Assembly: GCA_024958995.1 (NCBI GenBank)
Contig: JANXGZ010000267.1
Span: 1 to 8,128 of the forward strand
DNA from: Methylococcales bacterium
GTDB lineage: Bacteria > Pseudomonadota > Gammaproteobacteria > Methylococcales > UBA1147
Reading direction: 5' to 3'
DNA: 8,128 nt
In this document: piece by piece, positions 1-7,447 of the stretch
Position numbering within the stretch: the stretch's first letter is position 1
Layout of the letters: every line of letters starts with the position of its first letter
Position numbers and translations under genes: made by a program
Notes under the pieces: generated by a model
Database searches by the model: none
Told to the model about the DNA's origin: nothing
What the model saw: only the letters and a program-made list of their open reading frames with translations

Positions 1-716
1 TCCTTCGGAAGTTGCATCCTGTGCCATTCCATTGTTAGCCCGTCAAGCAGCAGAAGACGGCCGACCAAGGGTTCGCCAATTCCGCAAATGAACTTCATGG
101 TTTCAAGCGCCTGGATGGATCCAATGGCGCCGGTTAGTGGTGCAATGACCCCGCTTTGGGCACAGGTTTCGGATAACTCATCAATGTTCGCGTACAGACA
201 GTTGTAACAGGGGCTCGATGGCTGTAGTGGGTTGAATACCGTGACTTGCCCTTCGAAGCGAATGGCGGCTCCTGATACCAGGGGCGTTTTTGTCTTCACG
301 CAGGCCTGGTTTACGGCAAAGCGGGTCGAGAAGTTGTCGCTGCAGTCCAGGACTACATCGGCGGCTTCGACTTCGAGGGTCAGTTCATTGCCTGACAGTC
401 GTTGGTGACGTATCTCGATGCGGATGTCCGGGTTTAGCGCTCGCAGAGTCTGGTCTGCAGAAATTACTTTTTCCTTGCCGATGTCATCGGTTCCGTGGAT
501 GACCTGCCGTTGCAGGTTGGAAAGGTCGACCCGGTCGAAGTCGTTCAGGATCAGGGTACCGGTTCCAGCGGCTGCGAGGTACATGGCTGCGGGTGATCCG
601 AGTCCTCCCATCCCGATGATCAGACATCGCGATTCAAGCAGTTTCTGCTGCCCTTCGACATCGATTTCGGGAAGCATGATCTGGCGACTGTAGCGCAGTA
701 GTTGATCATCATTCAT
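1..716 (-). CDS. moeB: Molybdopterin-synthase adenylyltransferase MoeB (3' end beyond window)
   Basis: This is an E1-like enzyme of the HesA/MoeB/ThiF family. The family uses ATP to adenylate the C-terminal glycine of MoaD so that it can receive sulfur for molybdopterin synthesis in the cytoplasm. About 238 codons are visible. The protein opens MNDDQLLRYSRQIMLPEID, followed by the glycine-rich nucleotide loop GMGGLG at residues 35-40. Further on are SNLQRQ (Arg70), the LDCSDN motif with Asp127, VSGAAIRFEGQV around 147-158, and the first zinc pair, Cys170-x2-Cys173. The second zinc pair would lie past the window edge. E. coli MoeB is 249 residues, so only about 10-15 residues are missing. The start is fixed at 714-716 because an in-frame TAA lies four codons upstream. 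No clear Shine-Dalgarno is visible. It is divergent from groES. A ThiF or generic MoeB/MoeZ paralogue is the alternative; no rhodanese domain is visible before the cut. Confidence 0.9.
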   Translation of the reverse strand, partial: MNDDQLLRYSRQIMLPEIDVEGQQKLLESRCLIIGMGGLGSPAAMYLAAAGTGTLILNDFDRVDLSNLQRQVIHGTDDIGKEKVISADQTLRALNPDIRIEIRHQRLSGNELTLEVEAADVVLDCSDNFSTRFAVNQACVKTKTPLVSGAAIRFEGQVTVFNPLQPSSPCYNCLYANIDELSETCAQSGVIAPLTGAIGSIQALETMKFICGIGEPLVGRLLLLDGLTMEWHRMQLPK

Positions 717-765
717 TGGCCAAATTTACCATTACCGATAGCCGATTAAAAATGGTCACCAAGGC

Positions 766-793
766 TTGACATGGGTAAAAGAAAGTCTATTAT
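766..793 (+). promoter_or_regulatory. Sigma-70-type promoter of groESL
   Basis: A perfect -35 hexamer TTGACA lies at 766-771. It is followed by a 16-base spacer and TATTAT at 788-793, a 5/6 match to the -10 consensus. A start site would fall near position 800, giving a leader of roughly 100 bases before groES. The last base of the -10 is the first base of the CIRCE operator, so a repressor bound there would block RNA polymerase. I see no convincing sigma-32 promoter alongside it, though I could only judge this by eye. Confidence 0.75.
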
Positions 794-819
794 TAGCACT
801 CACCAACTGCGAGTGCTAA
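793..819 (+). promoter_or_regulatory. CIRCE operator (HrcA binding site)
   Basis: TTAGCACTC (793-801) and GAGTGCTAA (811-819) form a perfect 9-base inverted repeat around a 9-base spacer. This is exactly the established CIRCE consensus, TTAGCACTC-N9-GAGTGCTAA. CIRCE is bound by the repressor HrcA, whose activity depends on GroEL, so free chaperonin feeds back on its own synthesis. Its position immediately downstream of the -10 fits repression of groESL. Confidence 0.97.
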
Positions 820-890
820 TAAATTAGGATTGCCGAAGCAGTGCCGAACGTCGAAAGATGTTCGCGACTTACTGATTTTTAAATTGATCT

Positions 891-897
891 TAGGAGG
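891..897 (+). promoter_or_regulatory. Strong Shine-Dalgarno of groES
   Basis: TAGGAGG sits five bases before the ATG at 903-905. It is a near-complete anti-Shine-Dalgarno match. It fixes the groES start and predicts very efficient translation. Confidence 0.9.
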
Positions 898-902
898 ATC
901 TG

Positions 903-1190
903 ATGAAAATACGTCCGTTACACGACAGAGTGATTGTCAAACGTCTTGAAGAAGAACGTATGTCCGCTGGAGGTATTGTACTTCCGGATTCGGCGACTGA
1001 AAAGCCGAGCCAGGGTGAAGTTATTGCCATTGGCAACGGAAAAATTCTCGACAATGGAGAAATCCGTTCTTTGGACGTCAAGGTTGGTGATACGGTGCTT
1101 TTCGGTAAATACGCTGGTAACGAAGTCAAGGTTGAAGGCGAGGAAGTTATCGTTATGCGTGAAGAAGACATCATGGGTGTCGTGGAATAA
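903..1190 (+). CDS. groES: Co-chaperonin GroES (Cpn10)
   Basis: This is the 10-kDa lid of the GroEL chaperonin. It forms a heptameric cap that closes the folding chamber in the cytoplasm. The 95-residue protein has the usual family length (E. coli 97). It begins MKIRPLHDRVIVKRLEEER and carries the mobile loop at about residues 16-33 with the GroEL-contacting Ile-Val-Leu at 25-27 (SAGGIVLPDSA). GEVIAIGNG and the LDVKVGDTVLFGKYAGNEVK strand follow, then the EEVIVMREEDIMGVVE end. Compared with E. coli, the segment after VGDTVLF reads GKYAGNEVKVEGEEV, the form common outside the enterics. It is the first gene of the operon, under CIRCE control, with groEL 52 bases downstream. Confidence 0.98.
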   Translation: MKIRPLHDRVIVKRLEEERMSAGGIVLPDSATEKPSQGEVIAIGNGKILDNGEIRSLDVKVGDTVLFGKYAGNEVKVEGEEVIVMREEDIMGVVE

Positions 1191-1242
1191 TTCCGGTCCG
1201 CATTGAAGACAGATTTTTTAATATTCTTTCAAGGAAATAATC

Positions 1243-2907
<1,665 letters not shown>

Positions 2908-2973
2908 TCGTCCGACGCGCTTACGATGCAATAGAACACAAAAAGTTATATTGCATTGTCGTTCGTGATACAG

Positions 2974-3019
2974 AAAAGCGGTGTAAGGAGGTCGTCTGAT
3001 CTTCATTACACCGCTTTTT
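2974..3019 (+). terminator. Rho-independent terminator of groESL
   Basis: A perfect 13-base stem, AAAAGCGGTGTAA (2974-2986) with TTACACCGCTTTT (3006-3018), encloses a 19-base loop and runs into a T5 tract at 3015-3019. It starts 67 bases after the groEL stop. The A-tract on the 5' side means it could also work for transcription coming from the right. Confidence 0.93.
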
Positions 3020-3122
3020 CATTTTCAATGGACCCCTAAAAGCTGTACCTGTTTCCCATGTGAATAGGGTTAGATTTACAGCAAGTTGGGTTATCGGACA
3101 GACAGAATATCCAGGTTCAATG

Positions 3123-3160
3123 CTGACACTTCTCCGGATCCCACTGACACCCGTTCTGGA
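3123..3160 (+). repeat. Direct repeat of CTGACAC-type units before the transposase relic
   Basis: CTGACAC occurs at 3123-3129 and again at 3144-3150, 21 bases apart. Each is followed by a similar TCCGGA or TCTGGA tail. IS21-family ends carry several short repeats that serve as transposase sites, and this pair lies just upstream of the istA-like reading frame. The link to IS21 is inference; the repeat itself is seen. Confidence 0.4.
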
Positions 3161-3179
3161 AAATGGCGGAGGAACAGAG

Positions 3180-3386
3180 ATGCTCAAAGAAGACGGTATT
3201 CTGGAGATCAGAACGTTGCATTGTCAAGGGTTGCGCATTCGAGCGATGGCATGCGAAATGGGCATTTCAAGCAATACCACGCGGGAGTATCTAGGGACTC
3301 AAAAGCAGGTAGTTTTTGCAAACGCGCTGACCGAGGGAAAAGCAAGATCTTTACAAGTCCGATCTATGGAAACGACCACCTTTTAG
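3180..3386 (+). pseudogene. Truncated IS21-family transposase (IstA-like) N-terminus
   Basis: Sixty-eight codons start at an ATG preceded by a good Shine-Dalgarno, GGAGG at 3168-3172, seven bases upstream. Residues 8-38 (LEIRTLHCQGLRIRAMACEMG, then ISSNTTREYL) look like the helix-turn-helix at the start of IstA transposases, whose usual pattern is EIRxLxxQGxxIRAIARELGxSRNTVRRYL. Full IstA proteins are about 340-500 residues. Here the resemblance fades after YLGTQ and the frame ends at TAG. No DDE catalytic domain and no istB helper ATPase follow. The reading is therefore a decayed, internally deleted IS21-type element. A small stand-alone DNA-binding protein is the alternative, but the tail has no recognisable character. 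The same frame is open back to a GTG at 3060 with no convincing extra protein signal. Confidence 0.55.
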
Positions 3387-3731
3387 GCTTGTATTTTAGG
3401 GATTCAAGGGCCGCGGTCTACCGTGTTCGTGGTAGTCGTTAATGCAGTAGACATCAATGGCGGAAACGATTGAGAGAAGCGCCACAGGAATGCTAAAGAA
3501 GAGGTAATCGCAATTGGGTATTGCAGCGCTACAGGCTTACCGGATACCCAATTAGGTACGCGATGAGGGAACCAGAAATTCAAGCGATGTTCCTGGTCGG
3601 GCGCCCGCCGGTACTGGCATATAAAGGCAAAAGATGACTTCACCTAACCCATTCATAACAAGGGTCTTCGCCTAAGCAATCGCCCCTACAGTGATCAGCA
3701 CAAGCCCACAAACGTTCAATGAATTTCAGGA
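3387..3731. other. Gene-free, probably decayed sequence
   Basis: I find no convincing gene here in any frame. A minus-strand frame at 3404-3643 is open for 79 codons. Another minus-strand frame of 45 codons, about 3402-3536, reads like a short hydrophobic segment (YLFFSIPVALLSIVSAIDVY) between two stops. Neither has a supported start or a recognisable family. The one clear structural item is the inverted repeat at 3512-3553. The region reads as remnant DNA from insertion and decay. Confidence 0.5.
3512..3553. repeat. 10-base perfect inverted repeat (hairpin)
   Basis: AATTGGGTAT (3512-3521) and ATACCCAATT (3544-3553) pair perfectly around a 22-base loop. No T-tract follows on either strand, so it is not a standard terminator. 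It may be a structural remnant of a mobile element, or a binding site. Confidence 0.6.
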
Positions 3732-4151
3732 TCAGAGTAAGTAGGGTATGAAACGCTTTGTCCGATTTTCGTAACTGGTATATTCTTCACCGAACTTACT
3801 CGAAAGTATTTGTTCTTCACTATCAACCCTTTGCATAATAAACTGCATAGATAGATATAACAGGGCTATGGTCGTACCAAGGCTGCCGGTCAGAAGGTGA
3901 AACAAGCCAGCACAGAACAAAAAGCCGCCGGTGTACATGGGGTGCCTAATTACTGAATACAACCCTGTGGTGTGTAACTTTTCAGGTTCTGTAATTCGCC
4001 AGGCTTTTGACTTTATTCTTTTCAACAGGTCTGTAGTGGCCGTTTCATGTGGCTGCAGTGACGAGCCGTCATCTGTATTATGCAGTTGAAATACGGCGGT
4101 CGCTCTGATCGTTGGCCCTAGGATAATCAAGGCTATGGCAATGTAATTCAT
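3732..4151 (-). CDS. Short isoprenylcysteine carboxyl methyltransferase-like membrane protein
   Basis: The 139-residue protein resembles the ICMT/PEMT-like integral-membrane methyltransferases. Their signature is visible: GLYSVIRHPMYTGG at residues 63-76 with Arg69-His70-Pro71 and Tyr73. A second conserved block, EEQILSSKFGEEYTSYENR, is at 112-130 and leads to KRFIPYLL at the C-terminus. In characterised members these blocks line the S-adenosylmethionine site. Hydrophobic segments are at about 3-23 and 76-106. The substrate is unknown; bacterial homologues act on various small molecules or lipids. Many members are 150-220 residues with one or two more N-terminal helices, so this one may be truncated. 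The start at 4149-4151 has no Shine-Dalgarno, and the frame is open a further 21 codons upstream without another ATG. It lies alone in AT-rich sequence next to an IS relic, which suggests acquisition by transfer. Confidence 0.72.
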   Translation of the reverse strand: MNYIAIALIILGPTIRATAVFQLHNTDDGSSLQPHETATTDLLKRIKSKAWRITEPEKLHTTGLYSVIRHPMYTGGFLFCAGLFHLLTGSLGTTIALLYLSMQFIMQRVDSEEQILSSKFGEEYTSYENRTKRFIPYLL

Positions 4152-4363
4152 TTGTTTATTTATTATTGTCCGATGGTGTTTACTGGTTTGTATATTCCAA
4201 AAATATTTCTTTCAAACTTGGCCGAATAGTTGGAATGGCTTGGCCCGCATTACAGTGTGTAAAGACGAATGTATTCGCCAGAAAGGAAACGTGAATTGGA
4301 AGAATAAACGGCCTTATTTTGACAAAGCGGAATGTACTGAACGCCTGAAAACGAGTCTATCAC

Positions 4364-4380
4364 GAGGATGATCCATCCTC
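4364..4380. repeat. Small perfect hairpin
   Basis: GAGGATG (4364-4370) pairs with CATCCTC (4374-4380) across a three-base loop, ATC. No T-tract follows, so it is not a typical terminator. Its function is unknown. Confidence 0.5.
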
Positions 4381-4498
4381 AACAAGACAGTAAACCGAAT
4401 ATTTATTGGCTAGGCACCTTCTCTAATGTCTCCTGTTTTCAGTGATTTCTTTTGAGTTTTGCGGTTGCTCTGTAATTCTTCTCGGTGTTTAGGTCGTC

Positions 4499-4526
4499 GT
4501 TTCCAGCAGTATTCTGCGTTGGAAAC
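4499..4526. repeat. Bulged hairpin upstream of a T6 tract
   Basis: GTTTCCAGCAG (4499-4509) pairs with CTGC (4514-4517) plus TGGAAAC (4520-4526). The stem has 11 pairs, a TATT loop and a two-base GT bulge. T6 lies at 4536-4541, nine bases beyond the stem, which is too far for a textbook intrinsic terminator. It could be the 3' end of a small RNA, an attenuator, or a transposon remnant. Confidence 0.5.
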
Positions 4527-4674
4527 ACTCCCCGGTTTTTTCATGATTCGGAGAGTGCTTGTTGTTGGTCTCGCTAAAATCGGCGTTCTCAAGTCCCCGA
4601 CTCTTGGTGTAGCCCTGAAAATATATGGGCGCTGATTCTTTCAAACGTTAAAATGAGCGGCTTAGGTCTGCTTT

Positions 4675-4693
4675 AATCAGCGATTCGCTGATT
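4675..4693. repeat. 19-base palindrome before rlmKL
   Basis: AATCAGCGA and TCGCTGATT flank a single central T in a near-perfect palindrome. The half-site CGCTGATT also appears at 4630-4637, and a related TCAGCGAGTGATT at 4703-4715. The palindrome lies about 70 bases before the rlmKL start, a plausible operator position, but no regulator can be named. Confidence 0.55.
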
Positions 4694-4762
4694 TCCATCT
4701 TGGTCAGCGAGTGATTGTTCAATTGACGGCCAAACCCGATTTTTCCTCAAAAATCCAAATTC

Positions 4763-7024
4763 ATGCAACATCACTTCTTTGTAACCGCCGGAAAGGGACT
4801 TACTGCCTTGCTGCGGGATGAACTTGTTGGACTTGGCCTAACTGAATCTGTCGAAAAACCGGGCGGGGTTTCCTTTGACGGCAGTTTGCAACAGGCTTAC
4901 CGGACCTGCCTGTGGTCACGGATTGGAAACCGGGTACTGCTGCAACTGGACAGTTTTTCCTGCACTACGGCGGATGCACTCTACCAGGGAATCCGGCAAA
5001 CGAACTGGGCCAAACACATGCAGGCTAAAGGGTCGTTTTTTGTTCGTTTTCTGGGTACGGACCTGGTCATTCGAAACAGCCATTTCGGAGCGCTCAGGGT
5101 AAAGGATGCCATCGTAGACCAGTTCCGGGAGTCCAGCGGCGAGCGTCCCAGTGTTTCTGCGGAGCAACCGGACCTGCAGGTTTATGTCCATCTGGCCAGG
5201 AGCAGGGTGACTCTCTATCTGGACCTTTCCGGTGACAGCCTTCACAAACGTGGCTACCGTTCGCGGGGGGGGCATGCGCCGCTGAAGGAAAATCTAGCCG
5301 CCGCTATCCTGATCAAGTCGAAATGGCCGTCCATTGGTGCAAAGGGTGGCGGGTTTATTGATCCAATGTGTGGTTCTGCTACTTTGCCGATTGAAGCGGC
5401 GATGATCGCAGGAGATATTGCCCCTGGCCTTCAGCGCCGGTACTTCGGTTTCCTGGGCTGGAAAGGACACGATATTGAAACCTGGGAATCACTGATCGCC
5501 GAGGCGACAGCTCGTAAGGAGGCCGGCATGTCGAAAATCCCGGAAATCCATGGATATGACATCAGCCAGGGGATTATCAAACATGCGGTCGAAAATGTCC
5601 GCAACGCTGGACTGCAGGACTTCATTCGTATTGAAAAGTGTGGAATCAGCACCGTTGCACCGCACGGAAGCCAGAACCAGTTTGGCCTGCTGGCGGTCAA
5701 CCCGCCTTACGGTGAACGTATGGGGGCTGATCAGGGACTGGAAGCCCTGTATTACGAGTTTGGCCAGGTCCTGAAGTCACGCTTCGAAGGATGGAAGGTA
5801 GTGATGCTGGCCGGCAATGCGGAACTTGGATTCAGGATCGGGATTCGTTCCAGCCGTCCTGCCACGTTCTACAATGGGGCAATCGAATGCAGGCTGTTGC
5901 AGTTCGATGTTGTAGCAGATCGCTTTTTTGTACCGAAGAACCGAGATGCTGTGGGAGAGAACAGGGCGATCGGGAATGATTCCTTTATTGACCGTGCGAG
6001 ACACCTTGCGACTTCCGGGGAATGTGTTGCCGAATCACTGATCAATCGGCTGCGCAAGAATCTGCGCAACATTGGTCGCTGGGCCGACCGGCAGGGGATC
6101 GCCTGTTACCGACTGTACGATGCCGATATTCCAGAGTATTCCCTTGCCATCGATCTTTACCGGGGAGAATCCTGCTGGGTACATGTTCAGGAATACCAGG
6201 CGCCCCGTGGCATTGATCCTGCCAAGGCGGAAAGGCGGCTGCTGGAAGGCCTGGCTGTTTTGCCATCAGTGCTCGAAGTCGAATGGAAGGATCTGTTCCT
6301 CAAGGTGCGTCGGGTGCAGAAAGGTGTTCAGCAATACGGCCGTAGCGAATTTCAGGGAGAGTTCCATGAGGTTCGTGAAGCAAACTACCGTTTCTATGTG
6401 AATCTCGAAGGTTATCTGGATACCGGCCTTTTCCTCGATCACCGGATCACCCGTGGTTATATCGGCCAGCATTCCAGAGGCTGCCGGTTTTTGAACCTTT
6501 TTGGCTACACCGGAAGTGCGACTGTATACGCGGCGGGGGGTGGTGCGACTGCCACGACCACCGTGGACCTTTCCAGAACCTACCTTGATTGGACCAGAAG
6601 GAACTTGGTACTTAACGGCTTCGGCGCGCGTGGGCACGAACTGGTACAAGCCGATGTCGTGGCCTGGCTGGATCAGGTTTCCGGGGAGACCGGAGAGCCC
6701 CGATGCTACGACCTGATCTTTCTTGACCCGCCGACCTTTTCCAATTCCAAACGTATGGAGGGGACCTTCGATGTGCAGAGGGATCATGTGGATCTGATTA
6801 TAAAGGCCGTTCAGCTTCTAGCTCCGGGCGGAATGTTGATCTTTTCGACCAATCACCGGAAATTCAAGTTAGAGCAGGATTTCCTGAGGGATTTCAGCGT
6901 GGTCGATATCAGTCGCCGGACCCTACCTCGGGATTTCGAAAGAAATCCCAGAATTCACAGTACTTGGGAGATCTGCCATGTTCGATCCAATCCGTGGGAA
7001 AAGGAAGGCCGCCGAGAAACCTGA
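4763..7024 (+). CDS. rlmL: Bifunctional 23S rRNA methyltransferase RlmKL (m2G2445 / m7G2069)
   Basis: The E. coli homologue RlmKL makes N2-methylguanosine at 2445 and N7-methylguanosine at 2069 of 23S rRNA, using S-adenosylmethionine, during large-subunit assembly. This protein has 753 residues (E. coli 702). Order: N-terminal ferredoxin-like/THUMP region at about 1-155; the RlmL methyltransferase with FIDPMCGSATLPIEAA (Asp200) and the catalytic NPPYGER at 313-319; a linker with NRLRKNLRNIGRWADRQGI; and the RlmK domain. RlmK shows YLDTGLFLDHR, NLFGYTGSATVYAA (from 578), TTTVDLSRTYLDW, and DPPTFSNSKRMEGTFDVQRDH from Asp655. Both active sites look intact. The chosen ATG has no Shine-Dalgarno, and no strong promoter precedes it. 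TTGACG at 4723-4728 is a possible -35. A G8 run at 5265-5272 sits inside the gene with the frame intact around it. acyP follows after 61 bases. Confidence 0.96.
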   Translation: MQHHFFVTAGKGLTALLRDELVGLGLTESVEKPGGVSFDGSLQQAYRTCLWSRIGNRVLLQLDSFSCTTADALYQGIRQTNWAKHMQAKGSFFVRFLGTDLVIRNSHFGALRVKDAIVDQFRESSGERPSVSAEQPDLQVYVHLARSRVTLYLDLSGDSLHKRGYRSRGGHAPLKENLAAAILIKSKWPSIGAKGGGFIDPMCGSATLPIEAAMIAGDIAPGLQRRYFGFLGWKGHDIETWESLIAEATARKEAGMSKIPEIHGYDISQGIIKHAVENVRNAGLQDFIRIEKCGISTVAPHGSQNQFGLLAVNPPYGERMGADQGLEALYYEFGQVLKSRFEGWKVVMLAGNAELGFRIGIRSSRPATFYNGAIECRLLQFDVVADRFFVPKNRDAVGENRAIGNDSFIDRARHLATSGECVAESLINRLRKNLRNIGRWADRQGIACYRLYDADIPEYSLAIDLYRGESCWVHVQEYQAPRGIDPAKAERRLLEGLAVLPSVLEVEWKDLFLKVRRVQKGVQQYGRSEFQGEFHEVREANYRFYVNLEGYLDTGLFLDHRITRGYIGQHSRGCRFLNLFGYTGSATVYAAGGGATATTTVDLSRTYLDWTRRNLVLNGFGARGHELVQADVVAWLDQVSGETGEPRCYDLIFLDPPTFSNSKRMEGTFDVQRDHVDLIIKAVQLLAPGGMLIFSTNHRKFKLEQDFLRDFSVVDISRRTLPRDFERNPRIHSTWEICHVRSNPWEKEGRRET

Positions 7025-7085
7025 AGCTATCCGGTCAGTGTCTGCGATCGCATCAGGCCGGTCTTGCGGACGCGCGGAGCTTTGA

Positions 7086-7361
7086 ATGAAAAAACGGGTT
7101 CACGTTCTGGTTGGCGGCAAAGTGCAGGGCGTCTGTTTCAGGGTCTCTGCAAGAGAGCAGGCGATCAAGCTCGCGGTTCAGGGGCTCGTTAGAAATCTTC
7201 CGGATGGACGGGTAGAGATCATTGCTCAGGGGATGCAGGCTTCGGTCGACCGCTTCGTTGAATGGTGCGAGGAAGGGCCGGAACACGCCCGTGTCGATGA
7301 TCTGCAGGTCGAGAAGCAAGTTGTCGGCGAAGAATTACAAGGGTTCTGGATCGTTGGCTGA
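7086..7361 (+). CDS. acyP: Acylphosphatase
   Basis: This small cytosolic enzyme hydrolyses acyl phosphates such as carbamoyl phosphate or 1,3-bisphosphoglycerate to carboxylate and phosphate. The 91 residues match the family length. The phosphate-binding loop GKVQGVCFR is at 11-19 with catalytic Arg19, and VRNLPDGRVEI follows with catalytic Asn37. The segment GMQASVDRFVEWCEEGPEHARVDDL also fits. Cys17 in the GVxFR loop is a common variant. GGAG at 7076-7079, six bases before the ATG, serves as ribosome site. It lies 61 bases downstream of rlmKL on the same strand with no terminator between, so co-transcription is likely. From memory, E. coli acyP (yccX) sits beside rlmI, another 23S rRNA methyltransferase gene. 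The physiological role in bacteria is poorly defined. Confidence 0.95.
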   Translation: MKKRVHVLVGGKVQGVCFRVSAREQAIKLAVQGLVRNLPDGRVEIIAQGMQASVDRFVEWCEEGPEHARVDDLQVEKQVVGEELQGFWIVG

Positions 7362-7447
7362 CCCAGCAACCTTGGTGGGCCGAAACGGCGACTTGAGGGC
7401 GCCGCCATTACCGGATTCACTGCAGATATTCTGGGGATTGGTTTTAC

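Larger units (their letters stand above)
3059..3660. mobile_element. Possible remnant of an IS21-like element (boundaries tentative)
   Basis: The left boundary candidate begins TGTGAATAGGGTTAG (3059-3073). The reverse complement of the right candidate (3660 back to 3646) begins TGTTATGAATGGGTTAG. They share TGT and the block GAAT-GGGTTAG, with one inserted base on the left and a four-base offset near the tip. IS21 elements begin 5'-TG, and the IstA-like fragment lies inside. No matching target duplication is visible (flanks TTTCCCA and AGGGTCT). The end assignment is therefore weak; the transposase fragment is the stronger evidence. Confidence 0.3.
4152..4762. other. 611-base AT-rich intergenic stretch with no supported gene
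   Basis: No protein family is recognisable on either strand, and no tRNA-like cloverleaf was found. By hand count, 4141-4200 has 16 G/C of 60, against 36 of 60 at 5641-5700 in rlmKL. It holds a 7-base stem-loop at 4364-4380, a bulged hairpin at 4499-4526 with a T6 tract ten bases later, and a cluster of CGCTGATT octamers at 4630-4693. A minus-strand frame at 4410-4592 (60 codons, Lys/Arg-rich) and a plus-strand frame of 30 codons at 4543-4635 are open. Both lack ribosome sites and recognisable content. The stretch must hold the start signals of rlmKL and the minus-strand methyltransferase-like gene, but no clear promoter stands out. Confidence 0.6.

Noticed and set aside
845..864. CGAAC/GTTCG 5-base stem in the groES leader as an RNA thermometer.
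   Set aside because: The stem is short with a 10-base loop and does not sequester the Shine-Dalgarno at 891-897.
3404..3643. Minus-strand 79-codon frame in the relic region.
   Set aside because: No ribosome site, no recognisable family, and sequence spanning the inverted repeat at 3512-3553. Most likely a chance open frame.
4269..4307. Twelve-codon frame MYSPERKRELEE, reminiscent of the first residues of some transposases.
   Set aside because: Far too short, followed at once by a stop, and with no continuation in other frames.
4543..4635. Thirty-codon plus-strand frame beginning MIRRVLVVGLAKIGVLKSP.
   Set aside because: It resembles the start of a nucleotide-binding fold only superficially, has no Shine-Dalgarno (T6 precedes it), and is too short to support.
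3531..4904. A 14-base exact match, ACAGGCTTACCGGA, at 3531-3544 and 4891-4904 (inside rlmKL).
   Set aside because: Not extended on either side. A match of this length in a window this size is plausible by chance.
6266..6787. Open frame of 173 codons antisense to the RlmK domain.
   Set aside because: It lies wholly inside a strongly conserved coding region on the other strand, with no family signature.
7044..7051. GCGATCGC palindrome between rlmKL and acyP.
   Set aside because: A single copy of a common palindromic octamer; no sign of a repeat array or function.
7362..7447. Possible terminator between the convergent acyP and quinone oxidoreductase genes.
   Set aside because: Only very short stems are visible (for example CGGCG with CGCCG) and no T-tract follows them, so no terminator can be supported.
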